The notes below the pieces were generated by a model, which was not told the origin of the DNA, ran no database searches, and saw only the letters and a program-made list of their open reading frames with translations. DNA of 64,000 nucleotides from Lactuca virosa (lineage: Eukaryota > Streptophyta > Magnoliopsida > Asterales > Asteraceae). The stretch covers positions 172,306,772 to 172,370,771 of the forward strand of contig CAKMRJ010005634.1 of NCBI GenBank assembly GCA_928212115.1, in the 5' to 3' direction. Position numbers and translations under genes: made by a program. This document shows, piece after piece, positions 10,310-22,877 of the stretch; within the stretch, counting starts at the first letter, position 1; the number at the start of each line of letters is the position of its first letter.

Positions 10310-10830
10310 ACCGTTAGTAGGCCTCATTCACGAAGCTGGCAAGTAAACACGAAGATGGGAAACCTGTGTATGCACACGTCTTGGAGATAAAGTCACACAT
10401 TGACAGGTTAAAGATGTTGGGTGTCGAGATTTCAGGTGAGTTGGCTGTTGACTGGGTTCTTCAGTCGCTTCCTGAATCATATAGTGAGTTCGTTAGTGAG
10501 TACTATATGATGGACCATGACGTGACCCTCATTGATTTGACCTATTTGCTTATAGCTGCTGAATCAGCAATGATTTGGCGTGCTGATCAAGCAAATTTGT
10601 CTGGTGAATCAAACTCCCAAACTTCAATGGACATTGAAAATGGTGACATTGGGAATCCGGAAAAAGGTAAATTCTGAGATAGTTCCTTGTGTCATTCCAA
10701 AAGAGTCCATTTGCTTCTATTTCCAAGAGAAGGCGCATTGGAGACGAAGCTGCCCTGTTTACCTGAGAGATCTAAGAGATGGGAGAGTCAAGACGTGTGG
10801 CTCTACTTCAGGTAAAACCCATTAACTAAC
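10310..10830 (+). pseudogene. Copia Gag remnant
   Basis: A readable block at 10366-10677 contains HIDRLKMLGVEISGELAVDW and LQSLPESYSEFV, typical of the Copia Gag (UBN2-type) domain. The zinc knuckle survives in another frame near 10707-10770 as CFYFQEKAHWRRSC, with Phe at the second Cys position. A frameshift separates the two. No full-length frame exists, and the N-terminal part before 10366 is eroded. Confidence 0.75.
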
Positions 10831-11379
10831 TCTATATGTTCCTATTCTTTGATTCTTAATATGTGATGTGATAAGATTACATTTTGAAGTTTTGCAGGAT
10901 CGAAGAAAAGAGAGGAAGCTTAAGGAAGAAGCGTGCTGAATCTGATCATGAAGAAATGGATTTCGATCGCATGGATTCGAAGATCAGATTTTTGAGCTGC
11001 TACTCTAGAGTTAGGATAGATTGATAAGAAATATGTAATAGCATAGTTTTTCAGTTGAATTGCATTGTAAGGACAAATTTTTTCCGCAATAATATAAATT
11101 TTGATTTTGTCTTATTTATTTATCCTTGCCGTGGCATGTATGAAAAATTGATGCTTGAATGTTTCTACTATTAGCAATAATGGATTTGATTCTTAATTAT
11201 GTTATTTGTGGAAATATCGAGAATTTGCCAAATAAAGGAAGATTCTCATGGCCAAGTTTCAATTGGACAGAAACTTGGAATCATACAACTTGGTTGCATG
11301 ATGAATGAGAAACTTCATATTTTGAAATTAGACTAATTCTTTGGCAAAGTGTCAAGAGAAGGACTAGGAGATCGAGTAC

Positions 11380-11570
11380 ACTAGGTTGTGTGTTGATCAA
11401 GTCCACCACAAGAGTGATAAAGATATTCATCATGATTTACTAAAGTTTAGTAAATATGGTTATACTTATAAGATTAAGTATAATTTTGAGTTGATCGGAA
11501 GAGTTTCAATCAATAGCATAACGAATAAGAAGAATCAAGAAGGCAGAAAGATAAAAGTTTCTCTATTCTA
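11380..11570 (+). pseudogene. Possible Copia integrase remnant
   Basis: A short frame contains LLKFSKYGYTYKIKYNFEL, which resembles the DDFSRYGYVYLI-type block of Copia integrases with most catalytic context lost. The match is weak, but the order gag, integrase, RT along the element supports it. Confidence 0.4.
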
Positions 11571-12504
11571 AGAAGAAGGGAGAGTACCTTTTATTGTGTT
11601 TTATGATAAGTCTTAATGATTAAGAACCATATCTCTATAGATCCTCCAAGTGAGTCTTAGTGCATTTGTATGTCTAAGAATAGGAATCGAGAATTGTAGA
11701 AATGGTTAAAATCAAGAAAGTCAATCATACTTCGTTCCATTATCAAGTCTTAGAGTTATATTCCAAGATTGTGAATTGAGTGACAAGTCTTAAGTAGGTT
11801 TATAACACTCAAGAAATGTGGACTTGAAAAAAGTTTTCTTGTTCTTGCACATTTGAAATTGGTAAGCTGTGTTGTCTTGGATAAGATAAAGACCAACTAG
11901 GACCAATTATGTGAAGTATTTTTGTCTTGATAAAGAACTACACTAACTCTTGAATATTTGTTTTGTCTAGGAAAGTTTCCTGACAAGAGAATCATATATG
12001 TCAAGAGGTCAGTGGGAGTTTTAATGATCTTGGAAAAGTTTCAAGAACAAATCAAGAATAAACCTTATCGATTATCACTAGCACACGACTTGAGGTTTAC
12101 AACCTATCGTGTTGACATAATCTTGTTTCTGTGCCATTCCAGTTTAAGTCATCTATGCATATGAGTTCTGTGAGTTCTCAATTGATTGCATAAAGGCAAG
12201 ACACCCTGATCAATGGAAAGTACATTGATAAGGTAAGGGTGAGCTTGTTAACAACCTGGACGCAATGGTGGGCATTCATGTTGCCATAAGGCGAGAAATC
12301 AAGATTGAACAAGTTCAATCCATATGAGTTGGATTTGTTGCAAACATTGTCTTATGATTGTTGTTATGACAAATTCGCATGGATAGGAACACATACACTT
12401 TAAAATCTAAGTGTCATAAGGTTTCCCTCCTTCATGAAAATGATTGTAAGGAAATGCTTTCACTAAGAAAATTTTTAAGAAGATTGCAATTGTGAAAAAT
12501 TGTA

Positions 12505-13027
12505 TTCTCAAATTCGATTATGATTACGGCATCCCTCTTCAAAGTTCGAATTGTGAGATTTGGCAATTAGTCTGAACATTTGGACACAGATGTGAGCTTT
12601 CTAAGACAAAGGTGTATGATTTTAAGAAGCTTAGATAAAGGCTTATCAAAGCATCAAGTGTTAGAAATATGAACTTAAGGATTGTCTTCTGGAAGTCCAA
12701 CTGTTTTCTGAATACATGTCAAAGCTAGTGGGAGCATAAGTGTTATGCTTGTATTGTAATAATCATCGTGTTAGTGGGAGCATGATTATTATTTCAAGTA
12801 TTGTGAGTTAGCAATATTAATTATAGAAAACAAAGATTAACTTTGCAAAGTTGTAGGGGTTGAAAAGTTGTTTTGCTATAATTAAGGGAGAGAATATTAT
12901 ACTTCGTTTCAATATCTAAAAGCTTAGATCGAGAAATGTTAATAATATTTAGTCAAGGATACATAGCACGTTCTCAAAATTCGATTATGATTACGGCATC
13001 CCTCTTCATAGTTCGAATTGTGAGAAC
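12505..13027 (+). repeat. Duplicated 53-58 bp hairpin sequence in the Copia interior
   Basis: Two copies, at about 12505-12557 and 12970-13027, share TTCGATTATGATTACGGCAT followed by CCCTCTTCA. Their ends are inverted repeats: TCTCAAATTCGA pairs with TTCGAATTGTGAGA, so each can fold as one hairpin. In the second copy the stem extends to GTTCTCA/TGAGAAC. Short direct repeats of AGTGGGAGCAT lie between them at about 12729 and 12775. Confidence 0.8.
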
Positions 13028-13084
13028 ATGGCTAACAAAATATTATGGCAGAAGACTGATAAAGTGTCATGTCTTTATGTGAGA

Positions 13085-13180
13085 CACTATGCATCGTGTC
13101 CCATACGCTTCGGGTATAGGATCGATTGCATATGCTATAATATTTGACCGTTCTAAAATTTTCCAAATGCCTAGGGCATT
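13085..13180 (+). pseudogene. Copia reverse transcriptase remnant
   Basis: The frame reads HRVPYASGIGSIAYAIIF, matching the conserved PYASAIGSIMYAM block late in Copia reverse transcriptase. The catalytic YVDD region upstream is not found. The surrounding sequence to 14640 is AT-rich with no other recognisable domain. Confidence 0.6.
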
Positions 13181-14648
13181 AAGAGGGAAAAAGGGACTAG
13201 AATCGGTTTTGACTAAAATAAATAAACAACTATCAAAGGACGATATGAGGTTCACTGAGGATTTGTCGCTTGTGAGCAGTTGGAAGTATAGTAAAGGAAG
13301 GACCATGTTGACATTATTGTGAATAGATAAGATTATATTTAGAATGAGTTGTCACATGGCAAATATGGAAATGTTTCCATTAATGGGAGTTGGATATTAA
13401 GAAATATGTCTAGATTAGAAACTTTTATGCAAAAAAGGATGTTAAAAGGAATGTACTTTGAGTGAGAGACATCACATCTATATAATTGTTTTGTAACAAT
13501 TTCTGATAGAGTACCTTGTGATTTCATTGGCCGAGTCTTTGTGACTGTTGTGTTGTGACTTCACGAAAGGACCGTTGCATAAAATGTTAGAATCTGACAT
13601 ATTCTAAAAGTGGCAAGAATTTGGTATTCTTACACTAATCATAAGGATTGGGAATTGTGAAATGAGTTTCATTGGAAATGTCTTGAATTGATCTATTTCA
13701 CAAAGTAAGGATCATAGGAAACATAGTGTGCATGCTCGGAGCATGGGACAGCTATTGTTGTAATTCAAGTAACAAGTTGATTATCCGAAACATTAAACAA
13801 TGAATAATGAGTAGTCAATACGGTGTTTAAATAAAAGGTGTTTTATTTACGCTCAAAAGTTTTGGGACCATATAGGATTAAGTATTATTATTGTGTTTCA
13901 CTTTGCATGTTTTGACTTCCAGAATAACTAGGTTATTCAAACATCCACAGTCGGTCATACGTTGGGAGTAGGTGTGAAGGAAGACTGTCATGAACCTGTC
14001 TGTAGATTGTCTAAAGTGTTTAGACATAGCACAAGTTTGCTGCAGAGTTCATGAGTGCTTTGATAAGATTAAAGTATTGGATTAAACCCACACTCACTTG
14101 AATCACTTCATGGGTTTATCACGGGTGATTAGTGAGACGATAATATTGTATATTCTTGAAACCGAGACGTGTGAGTTGTTATTTGCTGGTCGGTTGCACA
14201 TTGATGATAAGTAAACGCACTAGTAACTTGGTGTTATAAAACTTATTGTTGTGTGTGATTTGACGAGTAAATGCAAGTGAGCATTTGAGTCGAAGTTTAT
14301 CCATTCCTTTTACCGAAAATGGGATAAAAGTGATATCTGTGGGCCCCTCGATGATTTTGTGATGACACCCTAAGCGCTTGGCCAAGCCGGGACTAAGTTG
14401 ATGTGTTCAATTGTAGTCTGTTGTCAGTCGTCATAAATCGGAAGTCGGGAAACAGTATAGAGAGAATGATCGAAATTCATGTCTTGTGTCTATACGATAT
14501 CTTGAGAATGGAGGAATATATGATCCCTTATCTAAAGGACACGCGTATCTGATAAGATCAGAGTTGACAGCGGCTTTTGAAAGCTACGATTGTTGATCAG
14601 GTTCTGAAGTTATGCAAAATAGTTATTAGACTTATCCAAGTGGGAGAC

Positions 14649-15437
14649 TATTGGATTAGTGTCTAAGTCCATAACTATTTTGGTATGTACTTGACCCGAT
14701 TGTGAGCATGGCCCTTTTGGGTTGCCTTCACCATAGCAATATGTAGGATGAATTAAGAAGAGAAAGGTTTAATTATGATTTATTAATATATTATGAGAAT
14801 AATATATTAAAGGAGAAATCATATTGTTTAATTAATATTAGTCAAGAATTAATTAAGAATTAATTTTGTGGCTAAAAGAGATTAATTAAACTTAAGGAAC
14901 TTATTGTGTAATTATAAGATAATTACATAGATGGGCTAATGGACTCCATAGAAGTTGGAGTGGACGAATTCTATGTGGAAACCCATTAGAAATCGTCCAA
15001 GGCTTCTAAAGAGGGAGTCCATGGGCTGCTTAGGGCTTAAGCAGTCTGATTAGGGTTTCCTAGCTGTAAACCCTAATAGCCAGCATATATAAGGAACCCT
15101 TATGGCCCCAAAAACATGGTGAATACTTCCTTTAGGGTTTCCAGCCGTTTTTGGTGCCTCATCTCTCCTCCCTCTTCATCCAAGTTGCTTAGTGGTGTTT
15201 GTGACTCCATTAGAGGTGCAACACTTGAGGCACTAAGCTTTCTGAAGCCAAGGATTGATTGTTATTGCTATATAACAATCAAAGGTAAGATCTAAACCCT
15301 AATTTCACTTATAGTTTATTAGATCTAGGGTTTATGGCTTTGGATTATCAATTGTATGTTCATTAGACAAACTAGATCCAAAGCTATTAGGGTTTGCATG
15401 TACACCATAGGATTGATGTAGTGCTCGAAACCCATCA
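14649..15437 (+). repeat. 3' LTR of the Copia element
   Basis: 789 bp, preceded by the polypurine tract AGTGGGAGAC and followed by ACTTC, where the reverse transcriptase frame of element A resumes. Confidence 0.92.
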
Positions 15438-15991
15438 ACTTCTTGGGTCTAGCGGGCTATTATCGGAGATTCATCGAGGATTTATCCAAGATTTTTGTGC
15501 CCTTGACCCGCTTGACCAAGAAGAATGTGACTTTTCGATGGGGTGCGGACCGGTAGTTGGCTTTTGACACACTGAGACGGAAGTTATGCGAGGCTCCGAT
15601 TCTAGTACTACCCGAGGGGTTAGATGATTTAGTGATTACTGCGGCTCGTCGATTTCAGGGTTAGGTGCGGTACTGATGTAGAGGGGGCATGTGACAGCTT
15701 ACGCCTCGAGGCAGTTGAAGCCTCATGAGGCGAATTACCCCACTCACGACCTGGAATTGGGGGCAGTGGTGTTTGCCCTCAAGATTTGGAGGCACTATTT
15801 GTATGGAGTGCGGTGCACCATTTATACCGATCACAAGAGTTTGAAGTATTTGATAGATCAGCAGAACCTCAATATGCGACAGAGGAGGTGGATGGATGTG
15901 CTGAAGCATTATGATTGTGAGATCCTATACCATACAGGGAAGGCCAACGTGGTGGCCGATGCGTTGAGCCGCAAGACGGCGGGGTCCCTGT
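15438..15991 (+). pseudogene. Tekay-like RT end and RNase H of element A
   Basis: It resumes with FLGLAGYYRRFIEDLSKIF, the end of reverse transcriptase, interrupted by a stop near 15553 and a frameshift near 15640. RNase H is open at 15691-15990: YASRQLKPHEANYPTHDLEL, then YTDHKSLKYL and NVVADALSRK. The coding homology stops at about 15988, so integrase and chromodomain are absent here. Confidence 0.85.
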
Positions 15992-16254
15992 AACATACAC
16001 GTTCAGTTATCGTGTTATGTAATTTTAAAAGTGAAAAATATTATGAAATGTTATATGAAATTTAAGTATTGAGTTCTAACAGATGGTTTTTACTACACAA
16101 TGAAGTAAAACTATGTTTAGAATCAATCGGAAAATATTGGAAGTCTTATGAGATTCCAATCAAAAGACAAATATCGAAATTTAACGAGAATATAAAATTT
16201 GAAATAAGTAAAAATTTATTATTAAAAGTTGTAAAGAATCTCGTTATGATATGA
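15992..16254. other. Unassigned AT-rich stretch at the A/B junction
   Basis: It begins TGTAACATACACG, which looks like a Ty3 LTR start, but the rest matches none of the LTRs in this window. Nothing coding is seen. It separates the end of element A from the leader of element B. Confidence 0.4.
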
Positions 16255-16926
16255 TTATGAGAACTGCATGCTAGATTAGGACTAAGTATCTAGGAAGATG
16301 CCTTATGTGCCTACTATATGTGCTTATTGAGTTATATGCTAGAACTGATTAGCCAGCAATATGATGGCCTGAATGGGATATGCTTGGTTTGGTTACTCAA
16401 TGCCCAAATGTTGCTTGCTTTGTGCTTTTGGGAGTTCTAGTTATCCTTAGCTAGCTAGTAAACGAATACGATAAGTTACATATTGTGAGGACTAAATAAT
16501 TTCAGAAGGTTAGGTCTAGCCCTATTGCGAAACACTTGTTTGAGTCCAACCGTTGTAGGGTATGACCTCTCATTCGAAGAATTATCTGGTCTTAGTGATA
16601 TGTAATGGTATTCACAAACTAGTTAGGTAAAGGTAGCAGGGATTCCTTATGCAGCTGATGGCAGAGAGTAGGTCGGAGAGTTACCCTAGGGTAAGCCTAG
16701 GATGAGATTAGTGCAGAGAGCAGTAGTAGTAGAAAGGACTTGGTGAAGTCAAGACAATCCTTGAGGAAAGTACGGATAGATGTGGAAGTTAGTATGGGTC
16801 CGTACTACTGAAAGCATAGGATCTGTACTAGAGTCAAGGAGGGCTGAGATAGAACCAGGGAACTTGTAGTATGTGAGACCTCTCGAGGTTATGTATGACC
16901 GTGACGATTATGTGTTTTGTTTCAGA
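16255..16926 (+). other. Leader of Tekay-like element B
   Basis: Homologous in reverse orientation to 58610-58900, the leader of element E; shared blocks include GCATGCTAGATTAGG, GGGATATGCTTGGTTTGG and GCTAGTAAACGAATACG. The 3' part resembles the leader of element A. No LTR or primer site precedes it. TTTTGTTTCAG sits immediately before the gag ATG and resembles a splice acceptor. Confidence 0.7.
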
Positions 16927-17510
16927 ATGGTAATGATTACGCGACATGGAGGGGAGGTTTAGGGTAAGGATCAGGCTTACATACAGGTTCGAGATCAGGT
17001 GCCGAGCCAGTTGATTAGGGACTACGTGAGTTCATTGCTTCTGAGATCACGAGAGGTATCCTTGAGTTGACCCTGGTGATTTTCGGGTCGATCAAGGAAA
17101 GGATTATCGGGTTGATGGAGGATCGCCTCAGGGCATTTTGGAGTGACATGGCTGCCACTCAGATAGGGACACACACACACTCTCTTTCAAGGATTTCAGG
17201 GGATGTGGTGCGCCAGATTTCCTCGGGGTGAAGAACCCCATTGTTGCCAGGAGGTGGATCGTAGACATGGAGTCTACCCAGTTGACGAGCTTCTGCCCTG
17301 AGGGGTCGAAGGTCCGGTATGCTGCAGGGTGTTTGAGAGACCGAGCTCGTGATTGGTGGGAGGCGGTTAGTGATTCTTTGGGAGCCCCAGCCATTGAGCC
17401 TATGACTTGGTCGGACTTTGTGAACAGGTTTAAGGCTGAGTTTGCGCCGGCTGTGGAGCTTCAACAGTTGGCCAGGGAGTTTATGGATATGAGGCAGACG
17501 ACGGAGTCGG
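16927..17510 (+). pseudogene. Tekay-like Gag N-terminal fragment of element B
   Basis: An early stop and frameshifts come first, then a clear block at 17228-17510: RRWIVDMESTQLTSF, RDRARDWWEAVSDSLG, FVNRFKAEFAPAVELQQLAR and RQTTESV, the chromovirus Gag domain. It is cut in mid-domain at 17510 by the Athila-like element 2. The matching rest of Gag, the protease and the first part of RT are missing on the far side (27034), so more than a simple insertion took place. Confidence 0.8.
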
Positions 17511-18563
17511 TTAACTATTGATTATGGATTATTAATGTTGGTTAGCAAATAATATGTTATTAGTACTTCAAGTCCAAATTTACTAATGTTTTCACTAATT
17601 CATTTAAAACTATGTATGGTCATACACTAGCAAACACAAAATCAGTTAGAAAATTTAGACAAGCTATGTAAGATTAATCAAAATAAACACAATTCTGGTC
17701 ACAATTTTATGTTCTCCAACATAGCTAAATTAGATACTTTTTATCACTTATCTAAGATTGGGTCGATCCTAGCTCTAGTAATTTAATGGTCACTAAACTG
17801 CTTATCAACAAGTTCATGTAATTTAATGTTCACTAAGATACACAGAACCTGAAATCAAGAAATTAAAGTATCAAATATTAACATGCTAGGTAGAGATAAT
17901 CAAACACAAGCTCATAACCAACAATTAAAATCCATAAAACTAAACCATAGAGTTAAAGGTTCATCTAGCTAAACAGAAGCTACTAGATTCAGCTACTCAT
18001 GGCTGATAATACAAACACAAATTCAATACGAAAAGACATAATCATAATGTACCAAACTAGGATGATGAATCTCTTGATCTATAATTAAATCTTCTCCAAA
18101 GAATGTTTTCTCTCCATTTTTCTGAACAATATTTTCTCCAGAATTCTCTCTAAAAATCTTCTTAGCCTCTCAAAATCGTGAAAGTGAATGAATATATATA
18201 GTTTTGGGAATATTCGCACTTCACGATGTGAACAGGGATTTCACATCGTGATTTGAGATGAATCCTTATCGGGCAAGGACTCTGACTTCCCATGCACTTA
18301 TCTTCTAGAATACTCACTCCACGTCGTGTAAATGATGGCCACATCGTGATTTGGGCTTTTCGCAGGGATTTCCCTCTTTTAATTCTTCAATCCTCCAAAT
18401 TTCCACTTCTTGTCAATTTTGGTCCTTATTCTTCAAGGTTGTTCCTTTGGCTGCAAAATATAATTTAATCTCGTAAGTATCATATATCTTTGCAAATAAC
18501 CAAAATATTAATAAAAATGCATTAAAATATTGCCTAAAAATATGTATAAATATGGCAATAGCA
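17511..18563 (-). repeat. Truncated 3' LTR of element 2
   Basis: Aligns with 25962-27033 of the 5' LTR. The end facing the element interior is complete (TATGGCAATA), followed by a PPT-like AAATACCCGACAC on the plus strand. The outer end is cut at 17511. Contains a pair of CACGATGTG motifs at about 18220-18252. Confidence 0.88.
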
Positions 18564-20220
18564 AAATACCCGACACTTATCCTTTGCTTGCCCTCAAGGA
18601 AACCTAATTCATTTTAAGTCAAACTTCCATCGCCAATATCACACAAGACAATCCGTTTTGAACTTAGCCATTATACCAAGACCTCAATGTGTATATTTGT
18701 GTCTTAAATCCTAATAACTTCCCTAGTCCTAGCTACTCACAATCATTATGAACCTTCACCCCTTAGTTTATACGACACTCATTTCTGCAACCCTCCGAAT
18801 CAATCCTCAGAAATCTTTCTTAACCTCAAGGTATTTTTGGTTAAGCCACCCAAGCATACATAATCTAAAAAAATTACAACTTTCGATACCACAATGGAGC
18901 TCTTTGGAATTCTTCACTTTCTTTGATAATTGAACATTGACTTCTTTGAATTCACCAACTTTTTGGTTGATTTTTGGCATCTTCAGAATTTTGATCTTTT
19001 TATCTTCATACTTTGACAGCTCCAAAATTCTTACAACTTTTTGGTAATTTTCTCTCTCTTTTTTGTCATTATATCTCACTTTTTTCCGCTCAATTCCTGC
19101 ATGCTTAAGCAACAGAGCTCAACTTCAAATTTTATTGGTTAAAGGTATTAGTCTAAGTGCAATGACTACATAATCTCTCATGGATAGATTTCAAGTTTAG
19201 GCTGCAAAACGTTTTATGCCATAAAACTACCAGATTACCATTTATATCTCATGAATTTTCACTAGGACTTGGGAAGCCACAAATATACTATAACATATGT
19301 TGACTCAATTAAACATTTGAGCTCGCATTTGATCATCCCACGCAACACTAGAAACTTAAGTTTTTAAATCATTACTAGATTTAACTTTTAGATTATTATT
19401 TCACATCTACTTCTAATTTTTCAAAATTTAAAATTTAAAATTTTCTAGTAATTTACTTTTTCGACCCATACCCCACACTTATTTCATACCATGCCCTCAT
19501 TGTATGCATAACATAATTTAAAAGCAATAAATGGGATAAAAAGGAACAGACTCCCCTGGGATAGTAGTGGCGAGATCGATTCTGAATGCGTTTGGATAAC
19601 TTGAACATCTTGCATATGTGACTGGAACTTAGATCTTCTAAGATACGTGAATGCGCCGACAAAATGTGAATTAGAAACTTCAATCTTCAATAAATGTGGT
19701 GTATAAAGTCTTCAAAGGATAGTATCTCAATGTGGGAAAGCATACGCCACATTTTAAATTCAGAAGAGAAAATTAAAAAGCCAAATGTCCTAACCACGTC
19801 GTGGTATTAGGGTTCACATCGTGTTGTCAATGTAAATCTTTTTCAAAATCGTGATGGCCTCCAAAGTCACGACGTAGAATGAAGGACCATGTCGTGTAAA
19901 CTGGTCTTCACAGAATGCAGTTGCACAGTAAGTCTTATATACAAGTGGAATGCAACTGAATATATGAATGTTTTGAGACCCTTCTAAGACTGTTATTTTC
20001 TTGACTCTTCCCTCATCTCTAATTTTACACGAAATTAACCCCACACTTATTAAAATTTTGTGGTCTTCGACTCATAACTTTGAATGATAGGACTTTACTC
20101 GAACGCTCCTATCTCTGTTCTTTCAATATTCCGCTCATGATAGCTTACCAAATCTATAACATAGTAAACGGAATGTGGAAAGAAGAGAAAAAAACATCCT
20201 ACCCATAGTTGGTTACAAGT
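18564..20220 (-). other. 3' untranslated region of element 2
   Basis: About 1.65 kb of non-coding sequence between the ORF1-like region and the 3' LTR, homologous to 1-1658 and 39720-41512. CACGTCGTG-type pairs at about 19796-19828 and 19866-19900. A few short ORFs on either strand are not conserved between copies. Confidence 0.75.
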
Positions 20221-21794
20221 TCAAAAGAAAATAAATAAAACTTTAAAAACTAAAACAAAACAAACAAAATGAAAACTTAATAAAGGATAGAATTTATAAT
20301 CATCCTCGTCTTCTTCTCGAGCTCCACTCATTCCGGCTCCGCTTGGTCCTTCACCATCCTCTTGTTGCGACTGATACTCGCTCCAGGAAGGAAAAATGGG
20401 GTATTGGTTACCCAAATTAGGTGGTTGGTTAATGTTGAAATGTTGGATCATGTTTTCCATTGTTCCACCTATCCACTTCATACTTAAACTCATCCGGTCA
20501 AAATACCCAGTCATCGCTTCATTATGAAAATGTCCTCCTTCCATGGGTGCATTTTGTTGCACTGGTTGGCCTCTTTCACCACGCCCCCTTACATTTCTTC
20601 TTCCTCTAGGACGTGGTTGTTGCTCTTACCGACCGATCAGTTGCTCCTTATCTTCCGGGGGTATTACAAATCCACCACCCGTGCTCACCACCACCCGCAT
20701 AACACTCAAGAATGGGATCGAAAATTACGAATCCTTAAAACGTGTAAGGTTCCTAATAAAATTAGGACTCAAAATACCATAAGAACGGGCGAGCCGAGTG
20801 ACCAAATGTCCACCTGTAATGGGACTACCGGGCCGAGAACTTGCCGCCTTCTTCCCCAAAAATCTTGATGGCATGTATGGTAGATCACAGAAAACTCTGG
20901 GCGTAATGATGCTCCAAAGATAAAACAAATTCTGTGTAGGCACCTTATCCCCATGTTGTTTATGGTTAATGGAGAATGTGACAAGATGATGTAGAAACTG
21001 GTAAATAGGAGACCGAATTTGGCATTCACAAGCATCACGAGAATTGTACTCATGATTTGAAGTGTTTCTCCAAAATTATACATCTAGCAATCCTGAGGTA
21101 AAGTCCCGAACAAAACCTTGTAAGAATAAAATAAAATGGGGTGATTGAGTTTCTTCTTCATTATATAGCCGCATTCTCCATGCAAAATCAGGAAGGCTAC
21201 ATTCGCAATATACACCTCCCAAACGGAAAACAAGAACCCGATTGTACGTTGGGTCGGTAGTTCTTTCTTCAAAGTTAAACGTGGCAAAGAATTCAACTGA
21301 CAATTCCTGATAAACATGTTCTTGAATAGAGAACAGATTTCGCCACCCGTTGCATGAAAATGTAAAACCCTCTCTAATAAATAATTTTGCCCAATGTCTC
21401 TCCACTTCTGCGACCATGCCAACCCCACGCAACCATGCCCAATCGACCAATGGAGCAATTGCAAACTCTCGATTGTACAACCACCCTAATCTGTTCATAT
21501 AGTTGTTGAGCATTGCTTGTGAAATGTTTTATGGAAATCGGTAAAGCGGATGGATACTCGATACATCAATGTATTCTTGCTCCTCCGGAATAGCACGTCG
21601 AGGCCCCATATTTCCTGAAAAAAAATTGAACAAAAAGAAAAAAAACAGACCACCAAGGAATTAAACCAATAAGCAAAATAGAAAACGGTGTGCCTAGTAT
21701 TCACGTCGTGGTCTTGAAGTCCACATCGTGAATCCAGTTCGTGTCGTGATGTTCGATCGGTCATTCTAGGGTCAAAACGAATTGAAATTACCAC
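20221..21794 (-). pseudogene. ATHILA ORF1-like ORF of element 2, broken
   Basis: Homologous to the intact 441-aa ORF of element 3. N-terminal block at 21513-21076: RLGWLYNREFAIAPLVDW, FSCNGWRNLFSIQEHVYQEL and VFRLGGVYCECSL. The middle (21075-20570) is scattered over frames but keeps pieces such as a Pro-Leu-Pro motif and an HFVTRLARSYG-type piece. The C-terminal block at 20562-20285 has GYFDRMSLSMKWIGGTMENM and an acidic tail. The ORF lies on the same strand as gag-protease. Function unknown. Confidence 0.75.
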
Positions 21795-22095
21795 TTGGGG
21801 TTTGTAGAATTTGCTATTCTAAGGCCTTGTAACACACATTCAACCAAGATTGACCAACTAATTGACTCAATTTCTACATTGTAACTCAAGGAACAAACCC
21901 TAATCAAAATGTCTAAATCTAGAATATAGTAGTACAACTAAAGTAAAGAGATCTTACCAAAGCTGGAGATTAAGAACGATTCAAGAAAAAGGTTGAGAAA
22001 TCCGACAAAAAATTAAAATGTGGGGCTGATGAGCATTTGTGCGTGAGTGGTGCTTGAAAGGGATAGTAAAAAATTAAGTCATTTGAGTTAAAATG

Positions 22096-22114
22096 CCCCA
22101 CCCCCCCCCCCCCC
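22096..22114. repeat. Poly-C tract
   Basis: A run of C broken once by A, in the spacer between the ORF1-like region and protease of element 2. It has no clear counterpart in element 3. Confidence 0.85.
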
Positions 22115-22877
22115 TGAACTTTTAGTCCACATCGTGAAGGGGTAACTTCACATTTTGAATTTTAAAACCCTTACATATTCATTGGGCCAAATTTTCTGAC
22201 CACGACGTGGTGAATGAAAACACGTTGTAATGTAGAGGATATTATTTCTCTACTTAAAAATTCATTTTACTTCTAAAATTTTTTACCACTCAATCAATTC
22301 TAAACCCCACACTTGATTTTTGCAGTAGTCTTAAAAAAAATCAAGTTGACATTGATGATTATTAATCCTAAAACTAAACTAGAAATGAAAAAACTTAGAA
22401 TATTCAAAAACGAAAACAAAAACGCAAACCGAGCTCAGGTTGCCTCCCGAGAAGCGCTTCTTTTTGTTGGATTCATGAGTCGGACTCCATGCCGCCTCAC
22501 GTTGAATCGCTCGGAGTGTCAACCAGCAATTGCACTTTCTGTTCTTTCCATCTTCTTTTGTATGCTTGAACCCTCCTAAGATACGCCTTCTTTGAATTTT
22601 CCTTTTTTAATTTGGAGTCACCTTCTTCCAGCTTTCGTTCATGCCCTTATTGACAATAAGTGTAAGCCTTTTTCTTTCTTCACCTTAGAGCTCCTTATCC
22701 TCAAAATCCTCCTTATCCTTAGTTAGTTGTTTCAATTCTGAGGTAGCTTCGACTTCTTCATCACTTAACATCAAATCTTCTTCACTCTCCTCACTTGCTA
22801 AAGAATTTGGAGTTTTGTAAGCAAAAAATTCTAAAGCCATCTGAATTGATGCTCTAGGTTTTGTACGCTTGACTTCT

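Larger units (their letters stand above)
8732..15437 (+). mobile_element. Decayed, non-autonomous Copia element, 6.7 kb
   Basis: Two 789-bp LTRs (8732-9520 and 14649-15437) start TATTGGATTAGTG and end AACCCATCA. They differ at roughly ten sites by eye. Flanks GCTTC (8727-8731) and ACTTC (15438-15442) form a TSD with one change. Rejoining the flanks restores the element A sequence from RSF into LGLAGYYRRF. The primer site is initiator-tRNA-Met-like, and AGTGGGAGAC before the 3' LTR is the polypurine tract. The interior holds only fragments of gag, integrase and reverse transcriptase, so it must have been mobilised by another element. Confidence 0.92.
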
